Of a stretch of 64,000 nt of DNA, positions 1 through 9,340 are shown piece by piece (the stretch's first letter is position 1; every line of letters starts with the position of its first letter). The position numbers and the translations under genes are program-made. A model generated the notes under the pieces. That model searched no databases. It had not been told where the DNA came from and saw nothing but the letters and a program-made list of their open reading frames with translations. Source of the stretch: Sphingomonas beigongshangi (GTDB lineage: Bacteria > Pseudomonadota > Alphaproteobacteria > Sphingomonadales > Sphingomonadaceae); assembly GCF_016820445.1 (NCBI RefSeq), contig NZ_JADHDT010000007.1, positions 124,001-188,000 on the forward strand, in the 5' to 3' direction.

Positions 1-2
1 CG

Positions 3-623
3 CGCGGCTATACCGTCTTCGTCCTGTTCTACCGTCTGCCGGGCGACGGCTGGGCGGCGGGACCCGACGTCGCTTTGTCCGATGCCCAGCGCGCGATGCG
101 GCTGATCCGCCAGCGGGCCGCCAGCTATGGATTAAGGACCGATCGAGTCGCGGCCATGGGATTTTCGGCGGGGGGCCATGTCTGCGGCGATCTCGCCACG
201 CGATACGATGCGCGCGTCTATGTGCCGGTCGATGCGGCCGATGCCTTGTCGGCGCGTCCCGACGTGGCGGCGCCCATCTATGCCGTCCAGTCGATGGCGG
301 CGCCGATGGCGCACAAGGGGTCGCGCGACCTGCTGATCGGCGCCGATGCGTCGTCCGCGCGCGAGCGGGCGCACACGCCCGCCCACAATGTGACGCGCGC
401 GACTGCGCCCTGCTTCATGGTGCACGCCGAGGATGACGATGTCGTGCCGATCGACAATACGCTCGCCATGCGCGCGGCGCTGAAGGCGGCCGGCGTCGCC
501 GTCGAGACGCATCTGTTCGCGGAGGGCGGTCACGGCTTCGGCCTGCGCCGCGCGCAGGGGCGGCCGGTCGCGATCTGGCCGGAGCTCTTTCATCGCTGGG
601 CACAGACGCACGGATTGGGATGA
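3..623 (+). CDS. alpha/beta hydrolase, carbohydrate-esterase-like (5' end outside window)
   Basis: The reading frame is open from the first bases, so the N-terminus lies outside the window. The visible 206 residues carry an alpha/beta-hydrolase core: the nucleophile elbow GFSAGG (Ser codon at 165), an Asp-containing strand HAEDDDVVP, and a late His in EGGHGFG. Together these make a complete Ser-Asp-His triad. The pattern (YRLPGDGW, AMRLIR, then GFSAGGH) is that of the BD-FAE/xylanase-associated acetyl esterase group. A PL1 pectate lyase follows 40 bp downstream, so a role in deacetylating pectin or hemicellulose oligomers is a reasonable inference. Substrate is not readable from sequence; a general carboxylesterase is the alternative. 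Confidence 0.85.
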   Translation, partial: RGYTVFVLFYRLPGDGWAAGPDVALSDAQRAMRLIRQRAASYGLRTDRVAAMGFSAGGHVCGDLATRYDARVYVPVDAADALSARPDVAAPIYAVQSMAAPMAHKGSRDLLIGADASSARERAHTPAHNVTRATAPCFMVHAEDDDVVPIDNTLAMRAALKAAGVAVETHLFAEGGHGFGLRRAQGRPVAIWPELFHRWAQTHGLG

Positions 624-663
624 GCGGCCGATCGCGACAGAGCCGCCGTTAAGGGAGAGAGAC

Positions 664-2199
664 ATGACCGATCGACGACTGGGGCGCTGGCTGATCCCCG
701 CGTCCGCGCTCGCACTCGTGGCGTGCGGCAGTGATGGCGGCGGGACGAACGCGTCTCCCTCGCCGTCTGCATCGCCTTCGCCCAGCGCCACCGCGATCGG
801 CTCATTGGGTGCGGACGGCTGGGCGAGCACGGCAGGGGGGACGACCGGCGGCGACGGTGCGACGTCGGCGAAGACCTATACCGTCACCAACCGCAACGAG
901 CTGCTGCAGGCGCTCTACGGCGGCACCGCGACGATCGCCGCGGACGGGGGCGTGACGGGCACGCTCGATGCCGATCGGAAGATCATCTACGTCAAGGGGA
1001 CGATCAGCCTCAACGTCAACCAAGCCCTCGTCGAACAGCGTGCCGACGATTTCGTGAAGGGCTCGTGCGCCGCGACGCAATATGGCTTCGCCAGCGAGGC
1101 CGCGCTGTGGGCGGCCTATTACGCGGCGTTCCGGCCCAGTGTCTGGGGCAATGCCACGATCGTCTCCGGCACGCCGGAAAGCGCCCGCGCCTGTGCGGCT
1201 GCCGCGCAGAAGAAGGTGGTGATGGTCAACGTGCCGTCGAACACCTCGATCATCGGGCTCGGCAGCGACGCACGCATCGTCCACGGCAATCTCATCCTCG
1301 GCACCAGCAGCGCGCCCGTCGACAATATCGTCGTCCGCAACGTCACGTTCGAGGACGCGTTCGACTTCTTCCCGCAATGGGACCCGACCGATTCCACGAC
1401 CGGCCGCTGGAACTCGGCCTACGACCTCATCTCCGTGCTGTATGCGACGCATATCTGGATCGATCGCAGCACGTTCAGCGACGGCGCCCGCCTCGACAAG
1501 ACCTATCCGTCAGTCTGGAGCGAGACGGTTGGGGACGTCGACTATCGCGGCAGCGACTTCAAGGTCCAGCATCACGACGGGCTCGTCGATGTCACCAAGC
1601 TCGGCAACCTCGTCACCATCTCGAACAGCCTGTTCTTCAACCACGACAAGTCGTTCCTGATCGGCGGCACCGATACGGCCAGCCGCACGGCGGAAAATCC
1701 GACCGTGCTCAAGGTGACGTTCCACGACAATTATCTCCGCAGCCTGCGCCAGTGTCAGCCGCGCGTTCGCTTCGGACAGGTCCACGTCTACAACAACTAT
1801 TACGAGGGGACGCTCGATCCGGCGGCGGACTATCCCTGGCTGGTCGGCTGGACCGTGGGACAGAGCGGAAAGATCTACGCCGAGAACAACGTGTTCCAGA
1901 TCACGGGGGGAGATGCGACGGCCGCAGCGGCGAGCCTGTGGAGCGTGTCGGTGAACGCCGCGCGCACCAGTGCCTGCGTTGGACTGGGGTACACGACGGC
2001 GGATTGTGCCGCGACCTTCGTGGCGACGGGAACGGTGCTGAATGGCGCGAGCGTCGATGTGGCCACGCCGCTCCTCGCGAAATATCCGGCTGTGTCGGGA
2101 GCGAGCTGGCTGCCGATTGCATCCTACGCCTATGTCGCGAAGCCGACGACGGGGCTGTCGGCTACGATCATCGCCACCGCGGGAGCCGGCAAATTCTGA
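664..2199 (+). CDS. pectate lyase, PL1 family, lipoprotein
   Basis: 511 residues. The N-terminus is a lipoprotein signal: arginine-rich start, hydrophobic core and lipobox LVAC with Cys21, followed by a Gly/Ser/Pro-rich linker to about residue 50. The rest is a right-handed beta-helix lyase. Recognisable PL1 elements are WIDRSTFSDG, the calcium-site region HHDGLVDV, SNSLFFNHDKSFLIGG, and PRVRFGQVHVYNNYYEG near residues 366-382, which holds the catalytic-type Arg and the HVYNN signature. It should cleave de-esterified polygalacturonate by beta-elimination, using Ca2+, while anchored in the outer membrane. A GGGAGAGAG ribosome site precedes the ATG closely. It pairs with the upstream esterase as a small pectin-use set. 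Confidence 0.92.
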   Translation: MTDRRLGRWLIPASALALVACGSDGGGTNASPSPSASPSPSATAIGSLGADGWASTAGGTTGGDGATSAKTYTVTNRNELLQALYGGTATIAADGGVTGTLDADRKIIYVKGTISLNVNQALVEQRADDFVKGSCAATQYGFASEAALWAAYYAAFRPSVWGNATIVSGTPESARACAAAAQKKVVMVNVPSNTSIIGLGSDARIVHGNLILGTSSAPVDNIVVRNVTFEDAFDFFPQWDPTDSTTGRWNSAYDLISVLYATHIWIDRSTFSDGARLDKTYPSVWSETVGDVDYRGSDFKVQHHDGLVDVTKLGNLVTISNSLFFNHDKSFLIGGTDTASRTAENPTVLKVTFHDNYLRSLRQCQPRVRFGQVHVYNNYYEGTLDPAADYPWLVGWTVGQSGKIYAENNVFQITGGDATAAAASLWSVSVNAARTSACVGLGYTTADCAATFVATGTVLNGASVDVATPLLAKYPAVSGASWLPIASYAYVAKPTTGLSATIIATAGAGKF

Positions 2200-2298
2200 T
2201 CGGCGCGCGGCTATGCCCGCACTATGCGAAAGCCTCCATTCGCTCTCGCAATACTATGCCCCGGCCGATAGCTGGATCGCCGCAACGAGGAGGGCGGC

Positions 2299-2577
2299 AT
2301 GGTCTGGCATCGGTCGCGGCGCGCCGATCTTAGTTTAAGGGCAGGGGGTTTATGCCTTTTGGTAATTTCCGGCCTGGCGTTGCGACGCCTGATCGCTCTG
2401 CATATCGCCTCGGGCGGCGCCGATGCCTTTGCCTTCCTGCTGGCGCTGATCGCGTTTCTGTCGGCCAGCCTGGGCAGCGCTGCAACGTTGCTGGGAGGCC
2501 ACCTGTTCGATGAAGTGGAAGTGAGTGCCCGGTGGCGTCGCGCCGGTCGTGACCGCGCCCTGCAACGCGGGGAGTGA
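2299..2577 (+). CDS. small two-helix membrane protein of unknown function
   Basis: 92 residues with two hydrophobic stretches (about residues 15-32 and 43-65) and a basic C-terminal tail around HLFDEVEVSARW. A strong Shine-Dalgarno GAGGAGGG at 2287-2294 sits 4 nt before the ATG, which is the main reason to accept the gene. I cannot assign a function. It is probably an inner-membrane protein with both ends in the cytoplasm (basic residues flank the pair of helices). The long opposite-strand reading frame here has no comparable start signal or domain. Confidence 0.6.
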   Translation: MVWHRSRRADLSLRAGGLCLLVISGLALRRLIALHIASGGADAFAFLLALIAFLSASLGSAATLLGGHLFDEVEVSARWRRAGRDRALQRGE

Positions 2578-3091
2578 CGCCGCGCCGACCGGTGCCTTGG
2601 TCGGCCGACATGATGCGCCGCAGGGGCCGGCGGTGACGGCCCGACGCATGGTCTCCCGCCGACGCTGCCAAAGCCAGTCGGGCAGGGGCGAATCGCATCG
2701 CAGGGCGATGTACGCATCGCGGCGCGAAACCGGCAAATCTTAACAGGGCTGCCTAACGCGACCAACGGCCGCGGGCGCGCTGTTGATCGATCGCGTCTCG
2801 AATACCGTAAAATCCGCAGGTCGACGCGATTAGCTCCGGTCGGTCGGAAGCTGATCCCGACGCCGCCGGAGACGACCGCGATACGCTTGGATAGAGAGGC
2901 AATAACAATCGATTGGACCGGTGAGCGGCGTGTCGGCGTGGCGAACTCGCCGCACGTCAAGGCCCCCGCGTTAACCTTGTCCTGTATCACCCGGACACAA
3001 GCGGGACGTTAACCGTCGTCCGCGACCGTTGACCGGTCGAGATCGGATGGAGCAGCCGTCGGGGCGAGATCAATCGATATCGGACTAAATC
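2578..3091. other. intergenic stretch without a recognisable gene
   Basis: About 510 bases between the small membrane protein and the Sco gene. Both strands give only short frames with no domain and no ribosome site. The GC content drops locally near 2740-2760 and 2890-2930, and GTTAACC occurs twice (near 2970 and 3006) flanking an imperfect TTGTCC/GGACA hairpin. This is probably the promoter region of the sco-copper oxidase pair; I see no firm promoter. Confidence 0.4.
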
Positions 3092-3673
3092 ATGAAGTCG
3101 CCGATCGCCGCTCTGCTTCTGCTCGTCACGACCCTCTCCCTTGGTCACGGTCCCGCCAAGGCATCGGCTGGGCAGGCCGCCAACGTCTTTCCCGGGGTGC
3201 TTGCCGGGCTCGTCGATCAGGACGGACGCGGCTTCGATCCCGGTTCCGTGCGGGGCCGGCTGGTGCTCGTCAATTTCATCTTCACCGGGTGTGGATCGAC
3301 CTGTCCGACCCAGACGGCACATCTCGTACAGCTTCGGCGCACCCTGCCGGCCCCCGTTCGCGATCGTCTGACAATCCTGTCGATCAGTGTCGACCCCGCC
3401 AACGATGACCCGGCGACGTTGCGCACCTACGCGAAGTCGATGGGCATCGCCGATCGCCGGTGGCGCCTGCTGACCGGCAGTCTGCCCGATATCCTGCGTG
3501 TCACCCGCGCCTTTGCCGCCATCCGCCCCGATGTGACCAGCCAAGCGCTGCATAGCAGCGAGGTGCGCCTGTTCGATGCGCGCGGCCGCATGCTGCAGCG
3601 TTACTCGGGCGCGCCCCTCGCCGCGGCGCAGCTTCGCGCTGACCTGATGACCCTGTCGGGCGCCCGCGCATGA
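3092..3673 (+). CDS. SCO1/SenC/PrrC-type copper chaperone
   Basis: 193 residues with an N-terminal signal peptide (hydrophobic residues 5-18). The thioredoxin-like fold carries the Sco copper site: Cys67 and Cys71 in FTGCGSTCP, and His154 in ALHSSEVRLFD. TILSISVDPANDDP is the usual Sco strand. Known Sco proteins deliver Cu to the CuA site of cytochrome oxidase or act as thiol reductases. Here the stop codon overlaps a possible start of the next gene and that gene encodes a secreted copper-radical oxidase. Delivery of copper to that enzyme is therefore the attractive inference; no cytochrome oxidase genes are near. Confidence 0.9.
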   Translation: MKSPIAALLLLVTTLSLGHGPAKASAGQAANVFPGVLAGLVDQDGRGFDPGSVRGRLVLVNFIFTGCGSTCPTQTAHLVQLRRTLPAPVRDRLTILSISVDPANDDPATLRTYAKSMGIADRRWRLLTGSLPDILRVTRAFAAIRPDVTSQALHSSEVRLFDARGRMLQRYSGAPLAAAQLRADLMTLSGARA

Positions 3674-3732
3674 CTGCGATGCCGCCTCTACCCTTCGATC
3701 GATCCTATTCCGCAAGTCAAGGAATCGCGCCA

Positions 3733-6228
3733 ATGACAAAGATTCGTCATCCGCTCGCCCGTCGTGCCATGTTCCGCGCGATGCTCGCGGCGACCATGCT
3801 GACCGCGTCACCCGCGTTCGCCCAATCGCAGACACCCGCACCCATCTTTCCGGTCCTCGTCGATCAGACGCCCGACCCGTTGCTCGCCAACCTGCAGATC
3901 CCCGCGGATGCGGCGCAGGCCGGCATGTGGTCGCGGACGGCGTCGTGGCCGATCGTCGCCATCCACGCGGCGATGCTGCCCGATGGCCGCGTGCTGACTT
4001 ATGGTGCGGCGCCCGGCGGAACGGCGCAGGATGGACGGACCCTGGTCTTCTGGGATCCCCGCAAGGGTCTGGATCAGAGCGCGTTTCAGGTCCTGCCCAA
4101 CGCGCAGAACGTCGACAGCTTCTGTTCCTCCGCGACGCTGCTGTCCGATGGCCGGCTGTTGGTCTCCGGCGGGGCCAGCTACTCGAGCGGCTTCTCCGGC
4201 CGCGAAAGCACGATCGTCGATTGGCGATCCTCGGCGCCGACCCGGGACTATAATCTGACCGCGCAACGCTGGTATGCGACGGTAACAAAGCTGCCCGACG
4301 GCCGCGCCCTCATCACCGGCGGCGGCGCGCCCTATACGGCCGCCGATCCCAACCGCGCCTCTGTCGCCAACGACGTGTCGTCGACGCCGGAAGTCTATAC
4401 CCCGGGACAGGGATGGAGCAGTCTGCTCGGCGCCTTCAGCACCGACGCATTCGGCGCGAACAACGCGCGCTGGTGGTATCCGCGCCAGTGGGTCTCGCCG
4501 ACCGGCTCCGTGTTCGGCATATCCACCGACAAGATCTGGGAGCTGCGGACCGAAGGGCAGGGGTCGATCCGCACGCTGGCAACCTTTAAGACGGCGCCCG
4601 ATCTGACCAATCGTGTCAATGCCGGTCCGACCTCCACCGCGGTCATGTACGACACGGGCAAGATCCTGCAGGTCGGCGGTGGCGGCTATTTCAACGGGTA
4701 CGACTCGCTGTCGAGCAACAGCGCGACGATATTCGACATCAATAACATCGGATCGGGCAACGTCGCGATCACCGAAGCGCGACCGATGAACGCGGCCCGG
4801 CAATGGGCCTCGGCGACAGTCCTGCCCGACGGGCAGGTGCTGGTGACCGGCGGCACGGGGCAGGGCGATCGCTTCGAGGCCGGCGTCTACACGACCGAGA
4901 CCTGGGACCCGAACAGCAACAGCTGGCGTATGGGCGCCGCGACGAGCAATTACCGAAGCTATCACTCGACGGCGACGCTGTTGCTGGACGGGGCGGTGCT
5001 CGTCGCCGGCGGCGGCGTACCTGGACCCGTCACGAACCTGAACGCCGACGTCTATTATCCCGCCTATCTCTTCACCAGCCAGGGCGGAGGTTCCGTGCTG
5101 GCGCAGCGGCCGCGGATGGTCAGTCTTTCCCGTAACAGCGCCAACTATGGCGAGACGATCGACGTGCAGCTCGCCACCGGTGACCCGGTCCGCGAGGTGT
5201 CGCTGATCGCGACCGCATCGAGCACGCACAGCTTCAATTCCAACCAGCGGCGGATGAAGCTCGCGTTCGTGCCGGTCAACGGCGGCATTCGCGTCACTTT
5301 GCCCGCCTCGGCGAACCTGGCGCCGCCAGGCTATTATGAGCTTGCGGTCGTCAATACCGCGGGCGTGCCCTCGACCGCCACGATCGTCTCGATCGCGGCT
5401 GCCGCGCCTCCGGCGACGATCGTGACGCCCGCCCCGACACCGACCCCGGCTCCGCCGCCCCCGCCGCCGCCCCCGCCGCCGCCCCCGCCGCCGCCCCCGC
5501 CGCCTCCGCCCGCGCCACCACCGCCGCCTTCGCCGCCATCACAGCCGGCCGCGCCGGTCATCGGCCAGGGGGGCGCGCAGATCGGGGCAGGGGCCCGCAC
5601 GCTCGATGCAGCGGCGGACGGGACGCTGACCACCGTCAACATCTACAATCAGCTGTGGGTGTCGCAGATGGGGACGAACTGGGCCATGCTGCCGGGCCAG
5701 TATGTCGATGCCGCGACGATCGGGGCGGATCGCTATTACGGCGTCGGCACGGATCGGCAGGTCTATCGCTGGGCAACCGGTCGCTGGCGGGTCGTCGGTG
5801 GTGACGCCAAGAGCGTGACCGCCGCTTCGGACGGCACGGTCGCGGTCATCAACGCGACGTTCAGCACCGTCTGGGTGAAAAGCGGCGACGACGATACGGT
5901 GCGATGGACCCAGGCGCCGGGCGTCTATGCCAAACAGATCGCGCTCGTGAAGCGTGGCTCGCTCTATTATGTCGGGCTCGACGGCAACGTGTGGCGGTCC
6001 GACATGGTGTCCGCGCCGGTGAAGGTCGGCCGCAATGTCACCGCTATCGCAGCATCGGCGAGCGGTACCGTCACGGCCGTCAGCGTCGACGGATCGGTCT
6101 GGCGGAAGAACGCCGACGACGCGGTCGAGGCCTGGACGCCGTTGGGCATACGCGCCGTCTCCGTCGCGACGCCGAACGCGACGCGGCTGGTCTACACCGA
6201 TACGGCCGGCGGCATATTCGCCCGATGA
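3733..6228 (+). CDS. secreted galactose/glyoxal oxidase-like radical copper oxidase with tectonin-like C-terminal domain
   Basis: 831 residues from the ATG at 3733, which has AAGGAA 8 nt upstream and begins a classical signal peptide ending ASPAFAQ. An ATG at 3670 overlapping the sco stop would add 21 residues before that signal. The Kelch propeller has the complete radical-copper set: Cys131 (FCSSATLL), Tyr181 (RWYATVTKLPDG), Tyr410-His411 (RSYHSTATLL) and His499 (STHSF). These match the Cys-Tyr crosslink and the Tyr/His/His ligands of glyoxal and galactose oxidase. An early-set (DUF1929-type) domain follows, then a proline-rich linker at about 565-606, then about 225 residues of short propeller repeats with VYRW and VWRS motifs, like tectonin lectins. 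It likely oxidises an alcohol or aldehyde outside the cytoplasm, making H2O2. Confidence 0.88.
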   Translation: MTKIRHPLARRAMFRAMLAATMLTASPAFAQSQTPAPIFPVLVDQTPDPLLANLQIPADAAQAGMWSRTASWPIVAIHAAMLPDGRVLTYGAAPGGTAQDGRTLVFWDPRKGLDQSAFQVLPNAQNVDSFCSSATLLSDGRLLVSGGASYSSGFSGRESTIVDWRSSAPTRDYNLTAQRWYATVTKLPDGRALITGGGAPYTAADPNRASVANDVSSTPEVYTPGQGWSSLLGAFSTDAFGANNARWWYPRQWVSPTGSVFGISTDKIWELRTEGQGSIRTLATFKTAPDLTNRVNAGPTSTAVMYDTGKILQVGGGGYFNGYDSLSSNSATIFDINNIGSGNVAITEARPMNAARQWASATVLPDGQVLVTGGTGQGDRFEAGVYTTETWDPNSNSWRMGAATSNYRSYHSTATLLLDGAVLVAGGGVPGPVTNLNADVYYPAYLFTSQGGGSVLAQRPRMVSLSRNSANYGETIDVQLATGDPVREVSLIATASSTHSFNSNQRRMKLAFVPVNGGIRVTLPASANLAPPGYYELAVVNTAGVPSTATIVSIAAAAPPATIVTPAPTPTPAPPPPPPPPPPPPPPPPPPPPAPPPPPSPPSQPAAPVIGQGGAQIGAGARTLDAAADGTLTTVNIYNQLWVSQMGTNWAMLPGQYVDAATIGADRYYGVGTDRQVYRWATGRWRVVGGDAKSVTAASDGTVAVINATFSTVWVKSGDDDTVRWTQAPGVYAKQIALVKRGSLYYVGLDGNVWRSDMVSAPVKVGRNVTAIAASASGTVTAVSVDGSVWRKNADDAVEAWTPLGIRAVSVATPNATRLVYTDTAGGIFAR

Positions 6229-6237
6229 CCTCGCGAC

Positions 6238-6262
6238 ATCCCACCGCCGTTTGCGGTGGGAT
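6238..6262 (+). terminator. hairpin terminator after the copper oxidase gene
   Basis: Perfect 10-bp stem ATCCCACCGC / GCGGTGGGAT with a 5-nt loop, starting 9 nt after the stop codon and followed by AGTTTA. It separates the copper oxidase transcript from the virB operon. Confidence 0.8.
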
Positions 6263-6350
6263 AGTTTAGGGGATGTTAGGAATGCGGGTGTACCCATTTC
6301 GGACGGAAAGGCTGGCGATCATGCCCGCCCCGGTCGAAAGAGTTTGCCCG

Positions 6351-6692
6351 ATGCCTCGTCCGACGTTCGTCGTCCGCTCGCTGCCACGTCAACTTGCCGC
6401 ACTGCCAGTCTCGGCACTGGTGGCCTCGCCCGTGTCGGCGCAAGGCGGCATGGGTGGCGATCCCAGCGGATCGGGCGCGATCGTCGGCGCGGTGCAGTGG
6501 CTGCAGGGCACGTTGCTTGGCACCGTCGCGACCACGATCGCGGTGATCGCGGTCGCGTTCGTCGGCCTGATGATGCTGACCGGTCGGATGAACTGGCGCC
6601 ATGGCGCGGCGGTGATCCTGGGGTGTTTCATCCTGTTCGGCGCCGCGGGTATCGTCGCGGGCATCCAGTCGGCCGCGCAGACCGGCGTCTGA
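6351..6692 (+). CDS. virB2: VirB2-like major pilin of a type IV secretion system
   Basis: About 113 residues. A long signal peptide ends near PVSAQ. The mature part is short, Gly-rich, and has two hydrophobic helices (WLQGTLLGTVATTIAVIAV and GAAVILGCFILFGAAGIV) separated by a basic loop GRMNWRH, which is the TrbC/VirB2 pattern. Starts at 6273 or 6321 are possible in the same frame; 6351 gives the most normal signal peptide. It opens an eight-gene virB operon and would be the pilus subunit. Confidence 0.82.
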   Translation: MPRPTFVVRSLPRQLAALPVSALVASPVSAQGGMGGDPSGSGAIVGAVQWLQGTLLGTVATTIAVIAVAFVGLMMLTGRMNWRHGAAVILGCFILFGAAGIVAGIQSAAQTGV

Positions 6693-6701
6693 GGCTCGGT
6701 C

Positions 6702-6986
6702 ATGGACGGCCTGCGCAGCGATCCGCTGTTCGTCGCGATGACGCGCCCGACGATGCTCGCGGGCGTGCCCTACGGCTTCGTCATCGGCAACGCGGTGGGC
6801 ATGCTGGAATTGTTCCTGATCTTTCGTACGCCGTGGGTGATCGCGGCGGGTGCGGCCGCGCACCTGGCATGCTGGCTGGCCTGCCTGCGCGAACCGCGCC
6901 TGATCGACCTGTGGCTCGTTCGGGTACGACGCTGCCCCCGCGTGCGCAATTATCGGTACTGGCGATGCAACTCGTACCGCGCATAG
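6702..6986 (+). CDS. virB3: VirB3-like inner-membrane component of type IV secretion system
   Basis: 94 residues. The N-terminal DPLFVAMTRPTMLAGVPYG is the typical VirB3 lead, followed by two adjacent hydrophobic helices. A GAGG ribosome site precedes the ATG, 9 nt after virB2. The 3' end overlaps the start of virB4 by 22 nt. VirB3 works with the VirB4 ATPase in pilus assembly at the inner membrane. Confidence 0.88.
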   Translation: MDGLRSDPLFVAMTRPTMLAGVPYGFVIGNAVGMLELFLIFRTPWVIAAGAAAHLACWLACLREPRLIDLWLVRVRRCPRVRNYRYWRCNSYRA

Positions 6987-9340
6987 TTCCCGCACATCGG
7001 GCGGCGCAGGAGCGCTCAGCCGGCAGCATGCTGCCCTATGCGGCGCAGATCGACCCGCACACAATCGTCCTGCGCGATGGACGACTGATGCAGGTGCTGC
7101 GCCTCGACGGGTTCCTGTTCGAGACGGCGGACGGCGAAGAGATCGACTATCGCAAGGAACTGCGCGATGCGATGCTGCAGGCGATCGGATCGTCGCGCTT
7201 CGCCCTCTATCATCATGTCCTGCGCCGACGGGTCGATCCCCACCTTCCGGGCCAGTTCGACGACGCCTTCTCGCAAAGCCTCGACGCGATCTGGCGTGAG
7301 CGGCGGGCCCGTCGCGCCTTGTTCGCGAATGCGCTCTATGTGGCGATCATCCGCCGGCCCGAAGGCGGCGCGCGGGGCGTGGGAAGCTGGATCGCACGAC
7401 GCCTCGCCCGCGATCGGGAGCTGGACGCGCATCGGGCCGCGGAAATACGCGCGCTCGACGCCGCGCGCGAGGCGCTGACGGCCGCGCTGGCCGCGTACCG
7501 CCCGGCGTTGCTCGGCACGTACGAAACGCCGCATGGGACGGGCTCCCAGCCACTGGAATATCTCGCCGCGCTCTACAATGCGGAGGCGTTGCGCGTCCGC
7601 CTGCCGCACGGCGATGTCGGCGAGCACCTGCCGGGCCGGCGTGTCAGCTTCGGCGCGCAGACACTCGAATTGTCCGCGACCGGGCGCGGGCCGCGCCAGT
7701 TCCAGGCGATCGTGTCGGTCAAGGATTATCCCGGCCTGACCGCGGCGGGCATGCTGGACAGCCTCTACCGCCTGCCGGTCGAGCTCACGGTAACGCAAAG
7801 CTTTGCCTTCGTCGATCGATCGGCGGCGCTGTCGCGGCTCAACCTGACCCTGCGCCGCATGAAGGCGGCCGACGACGAGGCGCTGGCGTTGCGCGAGGAA
7901 TTGGCGGAAGCGCGCGATGCGGTGGCGTCCGGCCGCGCCGGGTTCGGCGCGCATCATCTGACGATCGCCGTCCACGCCGACAGCCCTGCGGCGGTGGACG
8001 CCGCGGTGGCGGACGTGCAGGCGACGCTGACGGACCTCGGGATGGTCGCGGTGCGCGAGGATGTCGGTCTGGAGCCCGCCTTCTGGGCGCAGTTTCCCGG
8101 CAACGAGGCATTCATCGCGCGGCGCGCGCTGGTATCGACGCGCAATTTCGCCGGCCTCGCCAGCTGGCACAGCTTCCCCACGGGGCGCGCGCGCGGCAAC
8201 CACTGGGGCCCCGCCATCGCCTTGCTGGAGACGACCGCTGCGGGACCCTATCACTTCAATTTCCATCAGGGCGACCTGGGCAATTTCACCGTCATCGGCC
8301 CGTCGGGATCGGGCAAGACGGTGGTGCTGAATTTCCTGCTCGCGCAGGCGCAGCGCCTGTCGCCGCGCGTCGTCTTCTTCGACAAGGATCGCGGCGCGGA
8401 GCCGTTCCTGCGCGCGATGGGCGGCGTCTACGACGTCCTGCGGCCCGGACAGCCGTCCGGTCTCAACCCGCTGCTGCTGGACGATACGAGCGAAAACCGC
8501 CGTTTCCTCGTGGAGTGGATCGGCCGGCTCGTCGACGATGGCAAGCCGCTCGACCCCGAAGATGCCGCCGCGATCGAACATGCGGTCGCGGTGAGCATGG
8601 CGGCGCCCCCGCACCTGCGCAGGCTCGGCGCGTTCGCCCAGTTGCTGCGCGGACGCACGCGTCCCCATGCCGGAGACCTCGCCGCGCGGCTCGCGCCATG
8701 GATCGGACGCGGCGAGCACGCCTGGCTGTTCGACAATGCGCGCGACACGCTGGGCGTCGACAGCCGGATCCTGGGGTTCGACATGACGAAGCTGCTCGAC
8801 GACCCGCGCACGCGAACCCCGGCGATGATGTACCTGTTCCACCGCGTCGAGGAGCGGCTGGACGGCAGCCCGACGATCATCGTCGTCGACGAAGGCTGGA
8901 AGGCGCTGGACGATGACGTGTTCGTCGCCCGCATCCGGGATTGGGAAAAGACGATCCGCAAGCGCAACGGCATCATCGGCTTCGCGACGCAGAGCGCGGA
9001 GGACGCGCTGGAGAGCCGTATCGCCTCCGCGATCGTCGACCAGGCCGCGACGCAGATCTTCATGCCCAATCCGCGCGCCAAGGCAGAGCATTATTGCGGC
9101 GGTTTCGGCCTGACCGCCCATGAGTTCGAGATCATCCGCGTGCTGCCCGATACGTCGCGCGCCTTCCTGATCAAACATGGGCGCGACAGCGTCGTCGCGC
9201 AGCTGGACCTGACCGGCGAGGCCGATCTGCTGACCATCCTGTCCGGACGCGAGACGACGGTGCGGCGGCTCGACGCGATCCGCGCCGAGGTCGGCGACGA
9301 TCCCATTCATTGGGTGCCACGCCTGCTGGAGGCGGCATGA
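6965..9340 (+). CDS. virB4: VirB4-family ATPase of type IV secretion system
   Basis: 791 residues from the ATG at 6965, the usual VirB4 size. The N-terminal CagE/TrbE/VirB domain is followed by an ATPase domain with Walker A GPSGSGKT at residues 445-452 and Walker B IIVVDE with Asp642. FATQSAED matches the family's sensor region. The frame is open further upstream, but that part only shadows virB2 and virB3. It powers pilus biogenesis and substrate transfer. The stop overlaps the virB6 start (ATGA). Confidence 0.95.
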   Translation: MQLVPRIVPAHRAAQERSAGSMLPYAAQIDPHTIVLRDGRLMQVLRLDGFLFETADGEEIDYRKELRDAMLQAIGSSRFALYHHVLRRRVDPHLPGQFDDAFSQSLDAIWRERRARRALFANALYVAIIRRPEGGARGVGSWIARRLARDRELDAHRAAEIRALDAAREALTAALAAYRPALLGTYETPHGTGSQPLEYLAALYNAEALRVRLPHGDVGEHLPGRRVSFGAQTLELSATGRGPRQFQAIVSVKDYPGLTAAGMLDSLYRLPVELTVTQSFAFVDRSAALSRLNLTLRRMKAADDEALALREELAEARDAVASGRAGFGAHHLTIAVHADSPAAVDAAVADVQATLTDLGMVAVREDVGLEPAFWAQFPGNEAFIARRALVSTRNFAGLASWHSFPTGRARGNHWGPAIALLETTAAGPYHFNFHQGDLGNFTVIGPSGSGKTVVLNFLLAQAQRLSPRVVFFDKDRGAEPFLRAMGGVYDVLRPGQPSGLNPLLLDDTSENRRFLVEWIGRLVDDGKPLDPEDAAAIEHAVAVSMAAPPHLRRLGAFAQLLRGRTRPHAGDLAARLAPWIGRGEHAWLFDNARDTLGVDSRILGFDMTKLLDDPRTRTPAMMYLFHRVEERLDGSPTIIVVDEGWKALDDDVFVARIRDWEKTIRKRNGIIGFATQSAEDALESRIASAIVDQAATQIFMPNPRAKAEHYCGGFGLTAHEFEIIRVLPDTSRAFLIKHGRDSVVAQLDLTGEADLLTILSGRETTVRRLDAIRAEVGDDPIHWVPRLLEAA

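Noticed and set aside
2211..2990. A 259-codon minus-strand frame over the small membrane protein
   Set aside because: No domain and no start signal, whereas the plus-strand gene has GAGGAGGG before its ATG.
3808..5229. A 473-codon minus-strand frame opposite the copper oxidase
   Set aside because: Composition is antisense-like; the plus strand has all copper ligands.
5451..5540. Proline-codon run (CCG/CCC) in the copper oxidase as a possible DNA repeat array
   Set aside because: It stays in frame and encodes a Pro linker between two domains, a common feature of secreted enzymes.
7016..9310. A 764-codon minus-strand frame opposite virB4
   Set aside because: No motif, and the plus strand carries a complete VirB4 with Walker A and B.
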